This document shows, one piece after another, positions 9,390 to 20,347 of a stretch of 64,000 nt of DNA. Position numbers and translations under genes: made by a program. Positions within the stretch are counted from its first letter, which is position 1, and each line of letters begins with the position of its first letter. The notes below the pieces were generated by a model. That model saw only the letters and a list, made by a program, of their open reading frames with translations. It was not told the DNA's origin and did no database searches. This DNA is from Trichobilharzia regenti (taxonomy: Eukaryota > Platyhelminthes > Trematoda > Strigeidida > Schistosomatidae), in contig OX235264.1 of assembly GCA_944472135.2 (NCBI GenBank), forward strand, positions 95,862,319-95,926,318. The letters are read 5' to 3'.

Positions 9390-11696
9390 TGAACTCACAC
9401 GTTCCCGAAGGCATTTTACAAATCTCTTCAATCCTCTAAACTTCAACCAAATATTTCAAATCTTATTCGCCTTACGAAATCTCACATTGACAATTCTAAT
9501 GAGAAGTTATGTGGATTGATTGAACTTCATTTATCGTCATCAAATAAATTGTCTGATGTCTCCATAATTTGCCAAATCAAGTTCATTAATTTTTGTAGCT
9601 CTGTCGTTAATAAGACGAAAAAGAATACTAGACTGAAATTACTTGGATCTTGTACCTCTGACTTTCAATTAAACCAATTCCCATTAAATCCTGATAAGTA
9701 TGGGACAAATCTGTCATCGGTTGAACTTTTATTACATGAAAATGAGGCGCTATCACTTGGTTTCTATTTCTCTATCCCGCTAAACAATATTTCGTACTTA
9801 GCAATTGATTCCCAGTTTGAAAATTTGTATGATCAGTTGAGTTCTCTAACTCCTTCCTTGACAGATGACCAAGTTGGTTGAAAGTTAATTTTGTAGATGT
9901 AGCACACAAATTCCGTATATCAAGTCGGAAACAAAGAAGCATTTTAACATCAACTCATTTTAAAGCCCCTAATAGGTCCGATTTAGTTATTTTGAAACCT
10001 GACAAAGGATCTGGTGTAGTTGTAATGGACAGAAGCGATTACAAAACAATAAAAAATGTTATCTACCCTTAATGACAAGAGCAAACTCATAGCCGATGTT
10101 CCTTCGGATGATATCAGAAAATTGGAAGGAAAAGTAACTTCTCATTTGGTAAAACTTCGTGGTATGGACGTTATCAATAAAGAGGAGTTTAATTCCTTGA
10201 AAACGATGGGATGTGACTTTTCAAACCTCTATGGATTACCCAAAATTCATAAAGTTAATAATCCATTACGTCCAATTCTTTCAATGTGTAACTCTCCTAC
10301 ACATAAATTAGCAAAACCGTTAGCTGATATTTTAAGTCCAGTATGCAATGAATTATGTAAGTTTACTTTGAAAGATACATTTGAACTTGTTGACTGTCTT
10401 GTAGATATGAACATAAAAGGCAAATGCATTCATTTGATGTCAATTCTTTGTTTACTAATGTACCATTGGGTAAGACCGTTGATATTCCTTGTTACTATAT
10501 ATCTTCTAGTTGTTTTTCATTTCCTTTTCCTTTAACTTATTTGAAAGATTTATTACTATTATGTACTGAAAACGTCCATTTCACGTTTGAAGGCGAACAT
10601 TCTCGACAAGTGGAGGGCGTTGCTATGGGGAGTCCATTAGGACCTTTGTTAGCGGACGTTTACATGTCTTATGTTGAAAACTTATCCTTTGATTTAATTT
10701 CTAAATTGCCCTTCTATAAGAAATATGTAGATGATATCATTTTGATATGCGACGATCATGAAGATGCGAGTCGCCTATTAGACAAACTTAACTCTGTACA
10801 GAATCATATTAGTCTTACATGCGAGGAAGAAAGTCGCAACAAGCTTGCATTTTTAGACATACTTATGAGTCGAAGAGATGATGGCTCAATAAGACGGTCT
10901 ATCTACAGAAAGCCCACTTGGACAGGGCAGCTTCTGTCCATTACAGTATAAGAGAGGCTTGGTGAAGTGTCTATTTAAGAGGACTCAGCGTATTTGCATG
11001 GCTGATGTTACAGACAAAGAAAACGAAATATTGATGGATACTCCTGTTGACAACGGATATCCTTTAAAATTTTTAAACAGGTGTAGAAGTCAACTAACCT
11101 CTAAACCTACAATCCATACCGCCCCTAAGAAAAAGGTTTTCATCAAATTACCACATAACGGGGAAATAAGCATTAGGATTTTGAGACAAATGTTGAATTC
11201 GATCATCCGCAGAACCTACTATGCAGCGCAGCTTGTAATTGGGGAGAAAGCTAAAAATTTGCTTCACAGCAAACCCCAAAAGTACACAAGTGATTGTGTC
11301 ACATTCCGTACTATTTACCAATTTTCGTGTATGTGTGAACACACATACATAGGCAGGAGTAATCGCGCTCTGCATATGACGGTGGGAGAGCATATCCCGA
11401 GATGGTTAGAACAACAAATGAATTGTGACAAGCCAATAGATGCAGGTGTCAGACAACCAACTTCGTCTATAGCTGAACATCTAATCGAGATAAACCATAA
11501 GATTGATGTCAACTCAGCCTTTAACGTCATCTATAAAAAAGGTCAAGGGTGTTTACTGAAATACTCTGAGGCTATAGCTATTCACAAACTTAAGCCTCCC
11601 TTGTGTATTCAAAAACATTTTGTGATAACTCTTAACCTACACCTTGTTAATCCTTATTTGATTCGATTACCAAACGTTTGCGTTAATTATTCTTAA
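9390..11696 (+). pseudogene. PLE-R: decayed Penelope-like RT/GIY-YIG
   Basis: Consecutive open frames follow one protein with about four frameshifts: 9516-9881, 9878-10072, 10056-10429, 10424-10951 and 10959-11696. Visible motifs in order are KPDKGSGVVVMDRSDY, LYGLPKIHKVNNPLRPI, SFDVNSLFTNVPLGKT (motif A), GVAMGSPLGPLLADVYM (motif B), YKKYVDDIILI (catalytic YVDD, about 10,720), LAFLDILMSRRDDGS, then CEHTYIGRSNRALHMTVGEH (GIY-YIG, about 11,340) and a C-terminal EAIAIHKLKPPLCIQK. The protein is clearly different from PLE1-3. It is inactive because of the frameshifts but still nearly full length. Confidence 0.85.
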
Positions 11697-11864
11697 TCCT
11701 TTTTTTGTCACTTTGTTTAATTTAACTTTTCCATATATGTTGACTTGACAAGTAAATATGTGATCAGATTGTTCGAAATGTATAGCGCAAATACACCACA
11801 TTTTTCAGATAATCTCCGTCTTCTTATAACGATATCAAAATTTATATAAGGGACTTATTGTTTT

Positions 11865-12166
11865 TAATAAATAAATGTCTATCCCTCTACAGCCAAGGCA
11901 AAAGTAGGGATTGTACTTACTTCTTTTGTACACAAAGGTCTTGTTTAAAGGCATGAATACTTGATCGACTTCTGTCACTCGGTCAACCGTGACCATGATT
12001 TCAAGATCATTTATAGAATCCATGCTGAAATCCCGCGTCTTCTTCGTTACAGACTTCTAAAGACAGCTGAGGCCTTGGCAATTCATGACTTTAAGCCGGA
12101 CCTTTGTGTACAAAAGAAGTAAGTGCAATTCCTACCTTTGCCCGTGGTCGTAGAGGGGTAGACATT
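11865..12166 (+). pseudogene. Duplicated PLE-R C-terminal scrap within inverted repeat
   Basis: At 12060-12118 the plus strand reads TAEALAIHDFKPDLCVQK, homologous to the PLE-R C-terminus (SEAIAIHKLKPPLCIQK). The segment 11865-11960 is an inverted near-copy of 12090-12175, sharing TTTGTGTACAAAAGAAGTAA. The inverted terminal repeat therefore carries a short piece of the coding end, consistent with template switching during PLE reverse transcription. Confidence 0.55.
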
Positions 12167-12658
12167 TACTTATTTTGTTTATTTAGTTATTCTATGCACC
12201 TTTCTCTTATTACTACGATTATTATTATTACTATTACTACTATTCTCACTCTGAATCTTTTCCACTCGACCCACTTGTCATTTTAAACCCAAAATTATTA
12301 ATTCTTATATTTTTTAGTTTTACAATATTGAATCCTATCTTATCAAATTTCACACCATGTTATGTAACACTTTATATTCGTCTACCAATCTTTTAATTAT
12401 GTATACCTTTCCAAAATCTATACACCTTATGTATTATTCTATATATGACATTAATTATTTTGCCACTTGACATTTAACTATGATTATAATCACAAATATT
12501 TTAATTGCGTTTCATACCACTACTATTATTATTTCATGTATTCACACCTTTGACCTAATTCCCTCACCGGATATAATTTCTTAAAAAACCATATATATAG
12601 GATAGTACAGCTTGATAATTAATTCGTTTAAAAGAATCTCTTTGCTGAATATTGTGTT
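12167..12658. repeat. Right inverted terminal repeat of PLE-R
   Basis: Mirror copy of 8729-9220 with the same spacing throughout. The sequence is AT-rich and has ATT-type simple repeats near its inner end. Confidence 0.75.
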
Positions 12659-13696
12659 CATAATTATTCTTTTTGCAACTGCAGGTTATATCTGTAAAGT
12701 TATTTGCAGATATACGCAAAAGTATCGGTGTTATAAAACTTGTGTTTTACAGACCTCCATGTCACAAAATTAAAAATACAGACAGTAGCCAGAGTTAATA
12801 TGAAATCCTTTGATGTCATTCATAACATTTCTGAAAATTCACGCCTCAAAAGTTTCGCAAGATAGTGGGTTTCCAAGTTATTCTACAAGAGAGGATTCAA
12901 AAGATTGACATTCTGGAAGAATGTAATTGAATAGCTGGAAAGATGTCTTCATTGAGGTCCATGCACGTTTCTTACTCACTCTCTCTCTCTAATGTCTTGA
13001 TGGATACTTTCTACAATTTGAACTATAAAATGTTTGGCCAGTATCTCCCCGCCGCTGTGTCGTTATCAGTGTATCCACGATATATTCATAGTTCATAAAG
13101 GACTCATGGATCATTAGGCTGATTGTTTCGAGTATTTCACAATCAGACCATTTGAAGAGTCATTATTGACACCACAGAAACAAGTACAATATGAAATATT
13201 GCAACCTGATCAAACGACGCTTTGTTTTGTGCAAATAAATGAAATCATACAATCTGATTGAAAAGTGGAGGTATTCGCGTAGGTGTGGCTGTCTGTTTTC
13301 TATTCGTGTTGGCTTAAGAGACGTGCTGACATCAGTAGATAATATATATAAGAGAATAAATGATTGCTATATGAGGCATATTTCGAGCTCTTCAAAGTAT
13401 ACGCAAAATCAATGAAGCTCAAATATATATTCTCCAAAACCTGAAGAATTATCACATCACAAAAGCATCAGAATTCAGAAGTTGGCAGTTGATTTGAAAT
13501 TACGGTTCTAAAACAATGTTCACCGAATTAAAATGCTCGAGCGAAATCACCACTCACTAGACCACTCAAAAAATAATAAAACACAATGAAAGCCACACAC
13601 GTATTCACACACTACACTGATTTTATTACAATCAACAAGGATGAAAGACTCATAACAATTCTATTCATATCAGCTGGTAATGTGTGCTTGTATACA

Positions 13697-14078
13697 CTAG
13701 AAGCTGGCCACCTCCTCGTCAGTCGGAAACAGGAATTTAGGAACGAATTTGCATCCCAACTTGAGCACCGGTGCCAGTACAGCTCTGATTGTCACTGGGA
13801 GCATAGCCAGCATACCGTCAGCACCTACACGACGAGAGAACACGTGGAGATTAGGACAGAATAAGAAGAGAGTTGTACACAGTTTCGAATCTCACTGTGC
13901 ATCACAATGCATCCATCGGCCAACAACCAGTGAACACACTTACCTGGTGTGCAGATGAGAGCGATGAGTATTGTGGTGAAGATGAGGAGCGTGAGATTCT
14001 GTTAGTGAAAGGAGGAGAGAAGGAAGAATTAAGGGAATTTAGTTATGAAGTTATGAGAAATGGCAGTCTTACCTTCAT
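13697..14078 (-). CDS. A2: small secreted peptide, family A (62 aa, 3 exons)
   Basis: Exons on the minus strand are 14073-14078 (Met-Lys), 13944-13998 (55 nt, signal peptide NLTLLIFTTILIALICTPG) and 13697-13824 (128 nt). Introns are 74 and 119 nt, both GT/AG. The mature part has MLAMLPVTIRAVLAPVLK, then GCKFVPKFLFPTDEEVASF and a stop. The alternating hydrophobic/basic spacing suggests an amphipathic helix, and one cysteine is left unpaired. TATATAA lies at 14159-14165 and AATAAA at 13622-13627. The protein is the same as A3 in the other arm. Divergent orientation to B2, whose start is 2.1 kb away, suggests paired units. Role unknown; a secreted peptide by inference. Confidence 0.75.
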
Positions 14079-14158
14079 TGTTCTTGTCGATGTTTGATTG
14101 TTTGTATGTAACAGTGACTGACTGACTGAGTGAGTGAGTGAGATGAGAATCCTAATGC

Positions 14159-14165
14159 TTATATA
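14159..14165 (-). promoter_or_regulatory. TATA box of A2
   Basis: TATATAA (minus strand) 81 bp before the A2 start codon, at the same place as in A3. A TGACAAG motif lies at 14225-14231. Confidence 0.5.
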
Positions 14166-14895
14166 CTATTCATTTGTTTGAAAACAATGTCTTGCATTGA
14201 TTGAAGTGTCGTTAATTTGCCTGACTTGTCATGTTTAGGAATAAATCAGTGTTCATGAAATGGTTGAACTTTGTGTATGGTCATACAATATTAGGATATG
14301 ACATCTACAATTTGTCAGCTGAATCCGGTTTTTGTTCACTGACTGTTACGCTGAAATTTAATGAATTCTCGTAGACTTTAATCTCACTAGATCCTAGTTA
14401 TCTTCATGGCAACTCACTTTGTTTTGGCAATGGACGATGAATCGTTGATGTCAACTTCTTCATTTATTGTCTTGTGCTTTTCTTCTATTAATTTGTTGAG
14501 TTCCTAAATTGACGTGTGTTTCGATTTTCCTGAGGCTAGTTCGCTTGCTTTCTTGATCTTCCTAACATCATTCCTTAGTGTCAGCTTAATTACTCCCGTG
14601 AGAGCAACACAAAGATTGCTTTAAGTTGAACGGTAGCTTATGAAGAAATCCAACTATATATCACACTTCAATCTGTTGAGGTATTACACTGTTGAGAACA
14701 CCGAACACTCAGAGATGCATCCCAAGTAACCTAAAGTCTCCCTATTTGATATCCGTTGTTATATGTCAAATGGAATCGGTGTTAGCCAGTTCGGGAGTGA
14801 CTAGTATGATTCTGACTGTGAAGGTGTTTATGGTGATAGTGGAATAGTCAATGTCAGTTGACAATGTGATGGATGTAGGTTGATTGGCTAGTCAC

Positions 14896-15195
14896 TCAGT
14901 GTAGTGTTATTCTGTGGATGGTTAGTGTTGATTTACTGTGTATGTGTGTGTGTGGAAGTGTGCATATTTGCATGTGAATTGCTCTTTGTGTATTTGTGTG
15001 ACGACTGTTGTGTGTATTGGTGTATAATTCACAGAATAGCTGATTTGTGCTGTGTATTGATGAAATAGTAGTTGGTTTGGTTTCAATGACTGTTGTAGGT
15101 AATTGAGTAGTAGTGTTGTTGAGTTTTGATTTGATTTGATGTTTTTGAGAGGCAAGAAGTATTACTGTTAATTGTAGCGTGTTGATAGTCAACAT
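14896..15195 (-). CDS. Candidate C (left copy): Thr/His-rich secreted ORF, 99 aa
   Basis: An intact single open frame, identical at protein level in both palindrome arms. The N-terminus MLTINTLQLTVILLASQ could be a short signal peptide. The rest is rich in Thr, Asn, His and Ile (for example NNTTTQLPTTVIETKPTT, THNSRHTNTQ) with two cysteines. A TATAAAT box on the minus strand at 15241-15247 lies about 46 bp before the ATG, a spacing like that of the A and B genes. Against it: the DNA is CA-rich and low in complexity, so an accidental frame is possible, and no splice partner or poly(A) signal was identified. Confidence 0.35.
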   Translation of the reverse strand: MLTINTLQLTVILLASQKHQIKSKLNNTTTQLPTTVIETKPTTISSIHSTNQLFCELYTNTHNSRHTNTQRAIHMQICTLPHTHIHSKSTLTIHRITLH

Positions 15196-16128
15196 TTCAG
15201 CCGGAGCTTTCGCGTGTATATGTAGGCGTATGTGAGCACTATTTATATTGAACGCAGAAATGTTGTATACTCTTTACCACACAGAACAGGCCAGTTTCTC
15301 CCTACCGAATGTGAGTGACGACGTTTTCGTGTGCCATCATTTGTCTTACTGGGCGGCCGAAAAATGAGGCCACCGACTGTGAAATTACTGACACCGAGAA
15401 GAGATATGCAGCCGCACACACACACACCCACGTCATGGTTCATAACAAAATACGTTAGTCACTAAGACCCCGGTGATCCTTCATGGTTTTATTTCAATTA
15501 CTACCAGAATAAAGCTTTTATTTGAGGTAAAGTTCTTCATGGAAATGACTTTTATGCACTAAGTCCCCGTTATCATATTCATCGTGAATGTATATCCATT
15601 GGAAATGATACGATCTAAAACTGATATTTCGCACGATATTCGCCATTTCGAGCTCTGCATACTACGAAGATGTAAATCAGTTTCACATTTGACGGAACCG
15701 ACGGGAGAAAACCTAGCCATCACCTATCCAGTAGACAGTTTCAAATTTGGAAACGAGATTCAGAATTTCAATAAGACAGAGTTATGCGGTATCTGTTTAT
15801 GCTGAATGTGTCAGTAGAAGAGACGGTCGATAAAACATGGAATCATACTGAAATAGTAGACTTCCCAACTTATAAGGAGAAAACATCCTTTTGGTAAGAG
15901 CGGTAGAAATGTTCAATTTCAGTTTCATTGTCTGATAGGAGGAATCAGTGTCAAATGGTTCAAATAGGCAGAACGATATCTAGGTCAATTTACAATCGTG
16001 TTACATTCAGTCATGTAATCATTCACTTCTCAAATCAAATCAGAATGTCACTCAGTCATCAAGATTTCACCTGACAAGCGACTCTAGATTGATTATAGGT
16101 GAACAGCTAAGCACTCTACACACTCAAA

Positions 16129-16151
16129 TATATATATATATATATATATAT
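16129..16151. repeat. (AT)n microsatellite beside B2 promoter
   Basis: A pure AT run directly upstream of the putative TATA element of B2. The mirror copy is at 32186-32210. Confidence 0.85.
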
Positions 16152-16157
16152 TTGCAG

Positions 16158-16164
16158 TTATAAG
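16158..16164 (+). promoter_or_regulatory. Putative TATA element of B2
   Basis: TTATAAG lies 49 bp before the B2 start codon. B4 and B5 have TATA boxes at nearly the same distance. A CTGACAAG motif lies at 16071-16078. Confidence 0.4.
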
Positions 16165-16212
16165 CCAAGGTAGAATACTACACATAATTATCTCTTTTCA
16201 CATCAACACAGA

Positions 16213-16708
16213 ATGAAGGTGAGTGGCGAAATTCTAATCAAATCACTGCTCCTCTCTCTCTCTCTAACAATCCTATCAGTGCATCTTCCTCCTCGTCTGC
16301 CTAACCGTCCTCGTCAGTCAAACACAAGGCTTAAGTAAGTTCACGAGATTCGTTAACAGCTGAATTCCTGTCTATGTCAATGTGCCTATTTCGCGATAAT
16401 GATGACCTGTTTCTCTTCATTTCTCGCCAACCCACCCCTCTTCGCTGATGGAAACAATGCCGAAACGCAATACAAACTACTCAATACTCAATGCATCATG
16501 TCATATTCCACCATTGCACACACACACGTGACCGCTCTCAGTTCTGGATAAGATGTTCAACATTCTGCCTCCGACATTGAAGAAGCTGGTCAAGAAGGTG
16601 GTTCATTGGGCGTGTCCGAATGAGCGAGCACCAAGCGTAGGAGGCGGTGCGTCAGATGTGACGACTACGAAGAAGGTGACGAAGACGGTGAAAGAGTCTC
16701 GCAAATGA
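16213..16708 (+). CDS. B2: small secreted peptide, family B (75 aa, 3 exons)
   Basis: Exons are 16213-16218 (ATGAAG), 16280-16334 (55 nt) and 16542-16708 (167 nt, stop TGA). Introns are 61 and 207 nt with gtgagt/gtaagt donors and cag acceptors. The signal peptide is MKCIFLLVCLTVLVSQTQG. The mature part starts LILDKMFNILPPTLKKLVKK, continues VVHWACPNERAPSVGGG and ends ASDVTTTKKVTKTVKESRK. The first 20 mature residues would form a cationic amphipathic helix; there is one cysteine; the tail is Thr/Lys-rich and basic. The exon plan is identical to family A (6 nt, 55 nt, phase-1 junction), suggesting common origin. No clear AATAAA was seen. Function unknown; MEG-like secreted peptide by inference. 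Confidence 0.75.
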
Positions 16709-16999
16709 TCAATCCTCGTTGATGTCATCACAAAATGTTGGCATATGTTCTCGCGATAATGAGTGAAGTGAATTGTGTGAACTACAATCTGTTCAATATT
16801 TTGGAATTAGTGCTCATAAATTTTGTTCGTTGTATACAATGCTTTATTATTTCTCCGAATGTAAATGGGCTGTGAATGACAGATGCTTTGCGCACATGAT
16901 TTCAGCCGACTGTGCTGTTTATATTACGTTGTTGAGCAAAGATAAGTCAGCATTTACATGGAATCAGTCCAGCGAATATCATGAGTACCTGTTAAGAAG

Positions 17000-18070
17000 T
17001 CTCAGGTGAGGCATGAGAAATGTTTGTAGGGATATGATAATTTGGAATGGAAATCAAACAACGCGAAAACTGATTGCGATGGAGGGAAGATTTCCAGAAT
17101 GCGTTAACAAGTACTCATCGCTACAAACACACGCATTTCCGGTCCTTCACATTTAGACTAGTAACGTTCCGATAGCTAGGACAAACAATCTGACGTACTC
17201 ACAAGCGTTATTCCATTATTTGGTGAATGAGAATGAAATGTGCACAGAGTCACCAAATGTGACATCACCACTCAGAAAACTAACATTCATCGAAAAATTC
17301 TTTCTTCAACACCCATAACTCACCCGGATGTAGGGCAGTAGTTTGGTTGCTGAGTCTAACCTGAATGAAGTGGGCGACGGATGAACAATACATGCATATT
17401 CTGTCGTAACTAATGCACACTACACATAAGTTTATGTAGTCGATAATGACTCTCCAAATTGTCCGATGGTGAGATAGTCAAAATAGACAAATTGATGACA
17501 TCATTCGTGAGGACAAAATGGATCACAGCTATGCCCTCGATACAATGATGTAGAATCAGCCACACGAAGACACTGCTAACAGTTATCGGAAAAGCTGACA
17601 TCTTCCATCGCTAGTATCCTTATTCTTCAGTTTTGAAATGGAGGTTGGCAAAGTGCAATTTTACACCACTGATACTCATTACATTCAGTAACAAATAGTG
17701 GCGCCACACAATCACAGTGATTGGCTTTAGAACTGAGGGTTATCTCATCCACAGACAAATAGAGTTCTCAGTCCACTCTGAATTGAGCGCGTAGGAATTT
17801 GTGTGGACTGGTAACTAAGCAGTATAAAATACAATTCTGCTATGCATAGCTTCGTTGTCGTAGAAAGGGACAATCAGTGGTCACCGGTGTTTTAGTAGTT
17901 AAGACTGTCAAAATCCACTAAGAGGAATCCACATACAATGTGCAGTCATTCAAAACATAAGACAGAATGTGAACAGACAGCTGGGTGATATACTAGCGCA
18001 TTTATAGTCAACAGAATATGAGTTTCATCATGGGTGTGGGGTAGTGATTTACATTCGCTGGTGTGAGAGA
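17000..18070. other. Region behind B2, no supported gene
   Basis: I find no convincing coding exon. Short open frames, including 17410-17601 on the minus strand, are unsupported. The sequence is mirrored at 30.3-31.3 kb, and part of it (about 17.6 kb) resembles 37.9-38.0 kb, so it belongs to the ancestral duplication unit. Confidence 0.4.
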
Positions 18071-18071
18071 A

Positions 18072-18132
18072 ATATTATTACCACGAAATACACACCAATA
18101 AATATCAACAAATTGGGAACGCTGAGTGTGAG
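18072..18132 (+). repeat. 61-bp direct repeat, first copy
   Basis: Nearly identical to 19569-19629, starting 'atattattaccacgaaata' and ending 'gctgagtgtgag'. The pair brackets the PLE-S fragments. Confidence 0.75.
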
Positions 18133-18169
18133 CTCAAGAACTGACAGATATCAAGCGTAGTACAGCCGT

Positions 18170-18420
18170 TTGAAGAAGGAATATAAGATTTCTCACTTAG
18201 GATTCTCAGTGAGACTAGAATTAGGGTGGCATTTAAACCAGCGAACTCAATCAGAGAGCAACTTTTTCGGCTTTTTCTTGATAGATTCAATTAAGAAAAA
18301 ATAAGATAGTTTAACATATATCACGTTATGACTTTGAGTGAGGTCAAGTACATAGGTCAGATACGCAACTCATTGTCAATTGGATTGTTGTGATATGAAA
18401 ATCTATCTAGATCCAGATTG
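18170..18420 (+). pseudogene. PLE-S GIY-YIG fragment (left arm)
   Basis: The plus strand reads ILSETRIRVAFKPANSIREQ and, after frame breaks, a GIY-YIG-like EVKYIGQ (about 18,340). It is the central/C-terminal part of a PLE different from PLE1. It carries stops and frameshifts. The mirror copy is at about 29.92-30.17 kb. Confidence 0.5.
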
Positions 18421-19079
18421 TCTGACCCCACTGAGTTATATAACGTGGAAAACAGTAAAGCCATCACATTTTATTTACCTATATATAATCATAAAACAGG
18501 GTTGGTCAGGGTGAAAGTAATAAAAAGTTATATATATAGGTTGAGAGAAGGAGGTTAGTCTCTAAATCTTTGATTATTGATTCAACACCACACACCTGCA
18601 ATCCGAATGACACAACGCCTCCACCGGAGATATAGAATGTGGCAAAAAACAACAAAGGGAAGTTCCAGACAGCGAGAAATAGAGGAAATATATACAGGGC
18701 AAATTGTACAACCGCGGTGAATAAACTGATATGAATATGCGCTATAATTTATGCTCTACACTGTGTGATATTAAAATTAAAATCATCTGATATGATGAAC
18801 GAAGGGTTGCTAAAGTCTACGGTTGCAGCTTGCGATGCGGACACGATTTATCAGTAATACATAGAGAGAAGTTCACCGGCACAAAAATATCGAATAGCGG
18901 AGTGATAAACTTGACATCAAATAAAGCAAATGAACCAATTTTGCGACGAAACATGAGATAAACCTAAAGAAGACAAAGCAATTCAATACGAAGGTCAGAA
19001 GTAGTATAACACAGGAGACATGAAAAAATGAGGATTTTTAGATAAGGTGTACATAATTTCATTTATAAAGTTAAATTTG

Positions 19080-19598
19080 TAAAATCTCAGCGAAATTGAA
19101 ATGGACTGTCTAGTAAAAAGAAAACTAGATGGAAAATTTTAAAATAAACATTTTCAGAAAGCCGACAAATTTGGATAGATACCTAGATTACTATTCAGTT
19201 CACCTATTTACCACCAAAGTAACTGTGGCCAAGAGTCTGATTAACAGGGCCAAACGTCTGGTTACTGAGGAAGAAGATATCAGCAGGGAACTAAAATTGG
19301 TTTACTCCACTCTTGAATCAAATAATTATCCTAAAGCCTTCAAAAAAAATATTTAAAATATGAAGATACGGATGAATCGAAACCTGCTGATAAGAATCGG
19401 GTTAGTACAGCGGTGATTCCTTACTGCAATGAAACATCCAATGAAATAAAGCGAATCCTTAACGATCATAACATAAGGGTGTATTTTCTTGCAACTAACA
19501 CTTTTCGCTCTTCACTGGTGAAAGTTAAGGATAAAATAGAAGAAAACCAGCTAAAGTGTATATCCCAGATATTATTACCACGAAATACACACCAATAA
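19080..19598 (+). pseudogene. PLE-S RT C-terminal fragment (left arm)
   Basis: The plus strand reads EIEMDCLVKRKLDGKFKINI, then FRKPTNLDRYLDYYSVH and INRAKRLVTEEEDISRELKL. After a frame break comes VSTAVIPYCNETSNEIKRIL and NDHNIRVYF. These match the RT-to-endonuclease linker of PLE1 (LVKRKENGHFSISIFRKKTH, STVVIPYRAETSDDIRRVL). It ends at 19.57 kb in the second 61-bp direct repeat. Relic only. Confidence 0.75.
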
Positions 19599-19629
19599 AT
19601 ATCAACAAATTGGGAACGCTGAATGTGAG
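19569..19629 (+). repeat. 61-bp direct repeat, second copy
   Basis: Partner of 18072-18132. Here it follows directly after the truncated PLE-S reading frame. Confidence 0.75.
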
Positions 19630-19744
19630 ACGAAGGGCTGACAGATGACAAGTGTAGTGATAAAATGAAGAGGTTGAATTGTGAAATGTAATCATGATAC
19701 TGGAAGCTCAACGTAAATTTCCAAGCTTGACACATAATACAGAT

Positions 19745-20340
19745 AATAACTGATATATCATATATATCCAAACCAAGTTCACTTTTAACGGTTTGAAAAA
19801 ATTTAAGCATTGAGTATATGATAGTCATTATAATAGGGGTTTTTGTATTTCCCAATGAATGAAAAAACAAAACGAGATTGTTTTTACTGACGTTTCGCTA
19901 TTTAATGCTAATAGCTTTCTCAAAGTATTATTAAACCGGAATTTACGAAATCTCAGCATATATATAACAAAGAGTTAGGGGGTGAGAAAAAAATATATAG
20001 ACTTAGTTCAACTTAAAAGGACATATTGAAAGTCAAAATAACAATGAAGATCGTTCAAACCAAATATCAAAGGTATAGTATATCTGTTATTATATCAAAA
20101 CAAAGTTTACTAACTTGAACATCGTTCGTTAGTCTGGGGTCATTTTTGGTTGTCACGTTGGAGAATAGGTAAAGGTAACCAAACTAAGTGTAGAATGTGA
20201 AATACTTGATTGTCGTTCGTCAGTCTGGATCGTTTTTTTGTTGTCAAGTTAGCGAACTGGTAAAGATAGTAAAACCAAGTGTAGATTGTTGGATTTTGTC
20301 AGTGTGTAGAATTATGAAAGAAGTGTGTGTATACATAGTG
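19745..20340 (-). repeat. 3' terminal repeat and UTR of PLE1
   Basis: Matches, in inverse orientation, the sequence after PLE3 (28.0-28.58 kb). It contains two 91-bp tandem units with GACGAACG-type blocks (about 20.1-20.29 kb) and a pseudo-LTR whose second copy lies before the PLE1 ORF (22.76-22.96 kb). The hammerhead-like fold is at 19885-19927. Confidence 0.75.
19885..19927 (-). ncRNA. Hammerhead-like motif, PLE1 3' repeat
   Basis: On the minus strand: stem I TACT/AGTA, core TTGAGAA plus one A, stem II GCTATT/AATAGC (6 bp, 7-nt loop), GAAA, C-GTC. It is the same as the three other PLE-P copies. Core positions 3 and 8 are T and A instead of C and G. Confidence 0.4.
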
Positions 20341-20347
20341 AACTTGC

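Noticed and set aside
17410..17601. 63-codon frame MSAFPITVSSVFVWLILHH, also in the mirror arm
   Set aside because: The N-terminus is hydrophobic, but the homologous block at 37.97 kb does not keep the frame and no promoter or splice context is visible.
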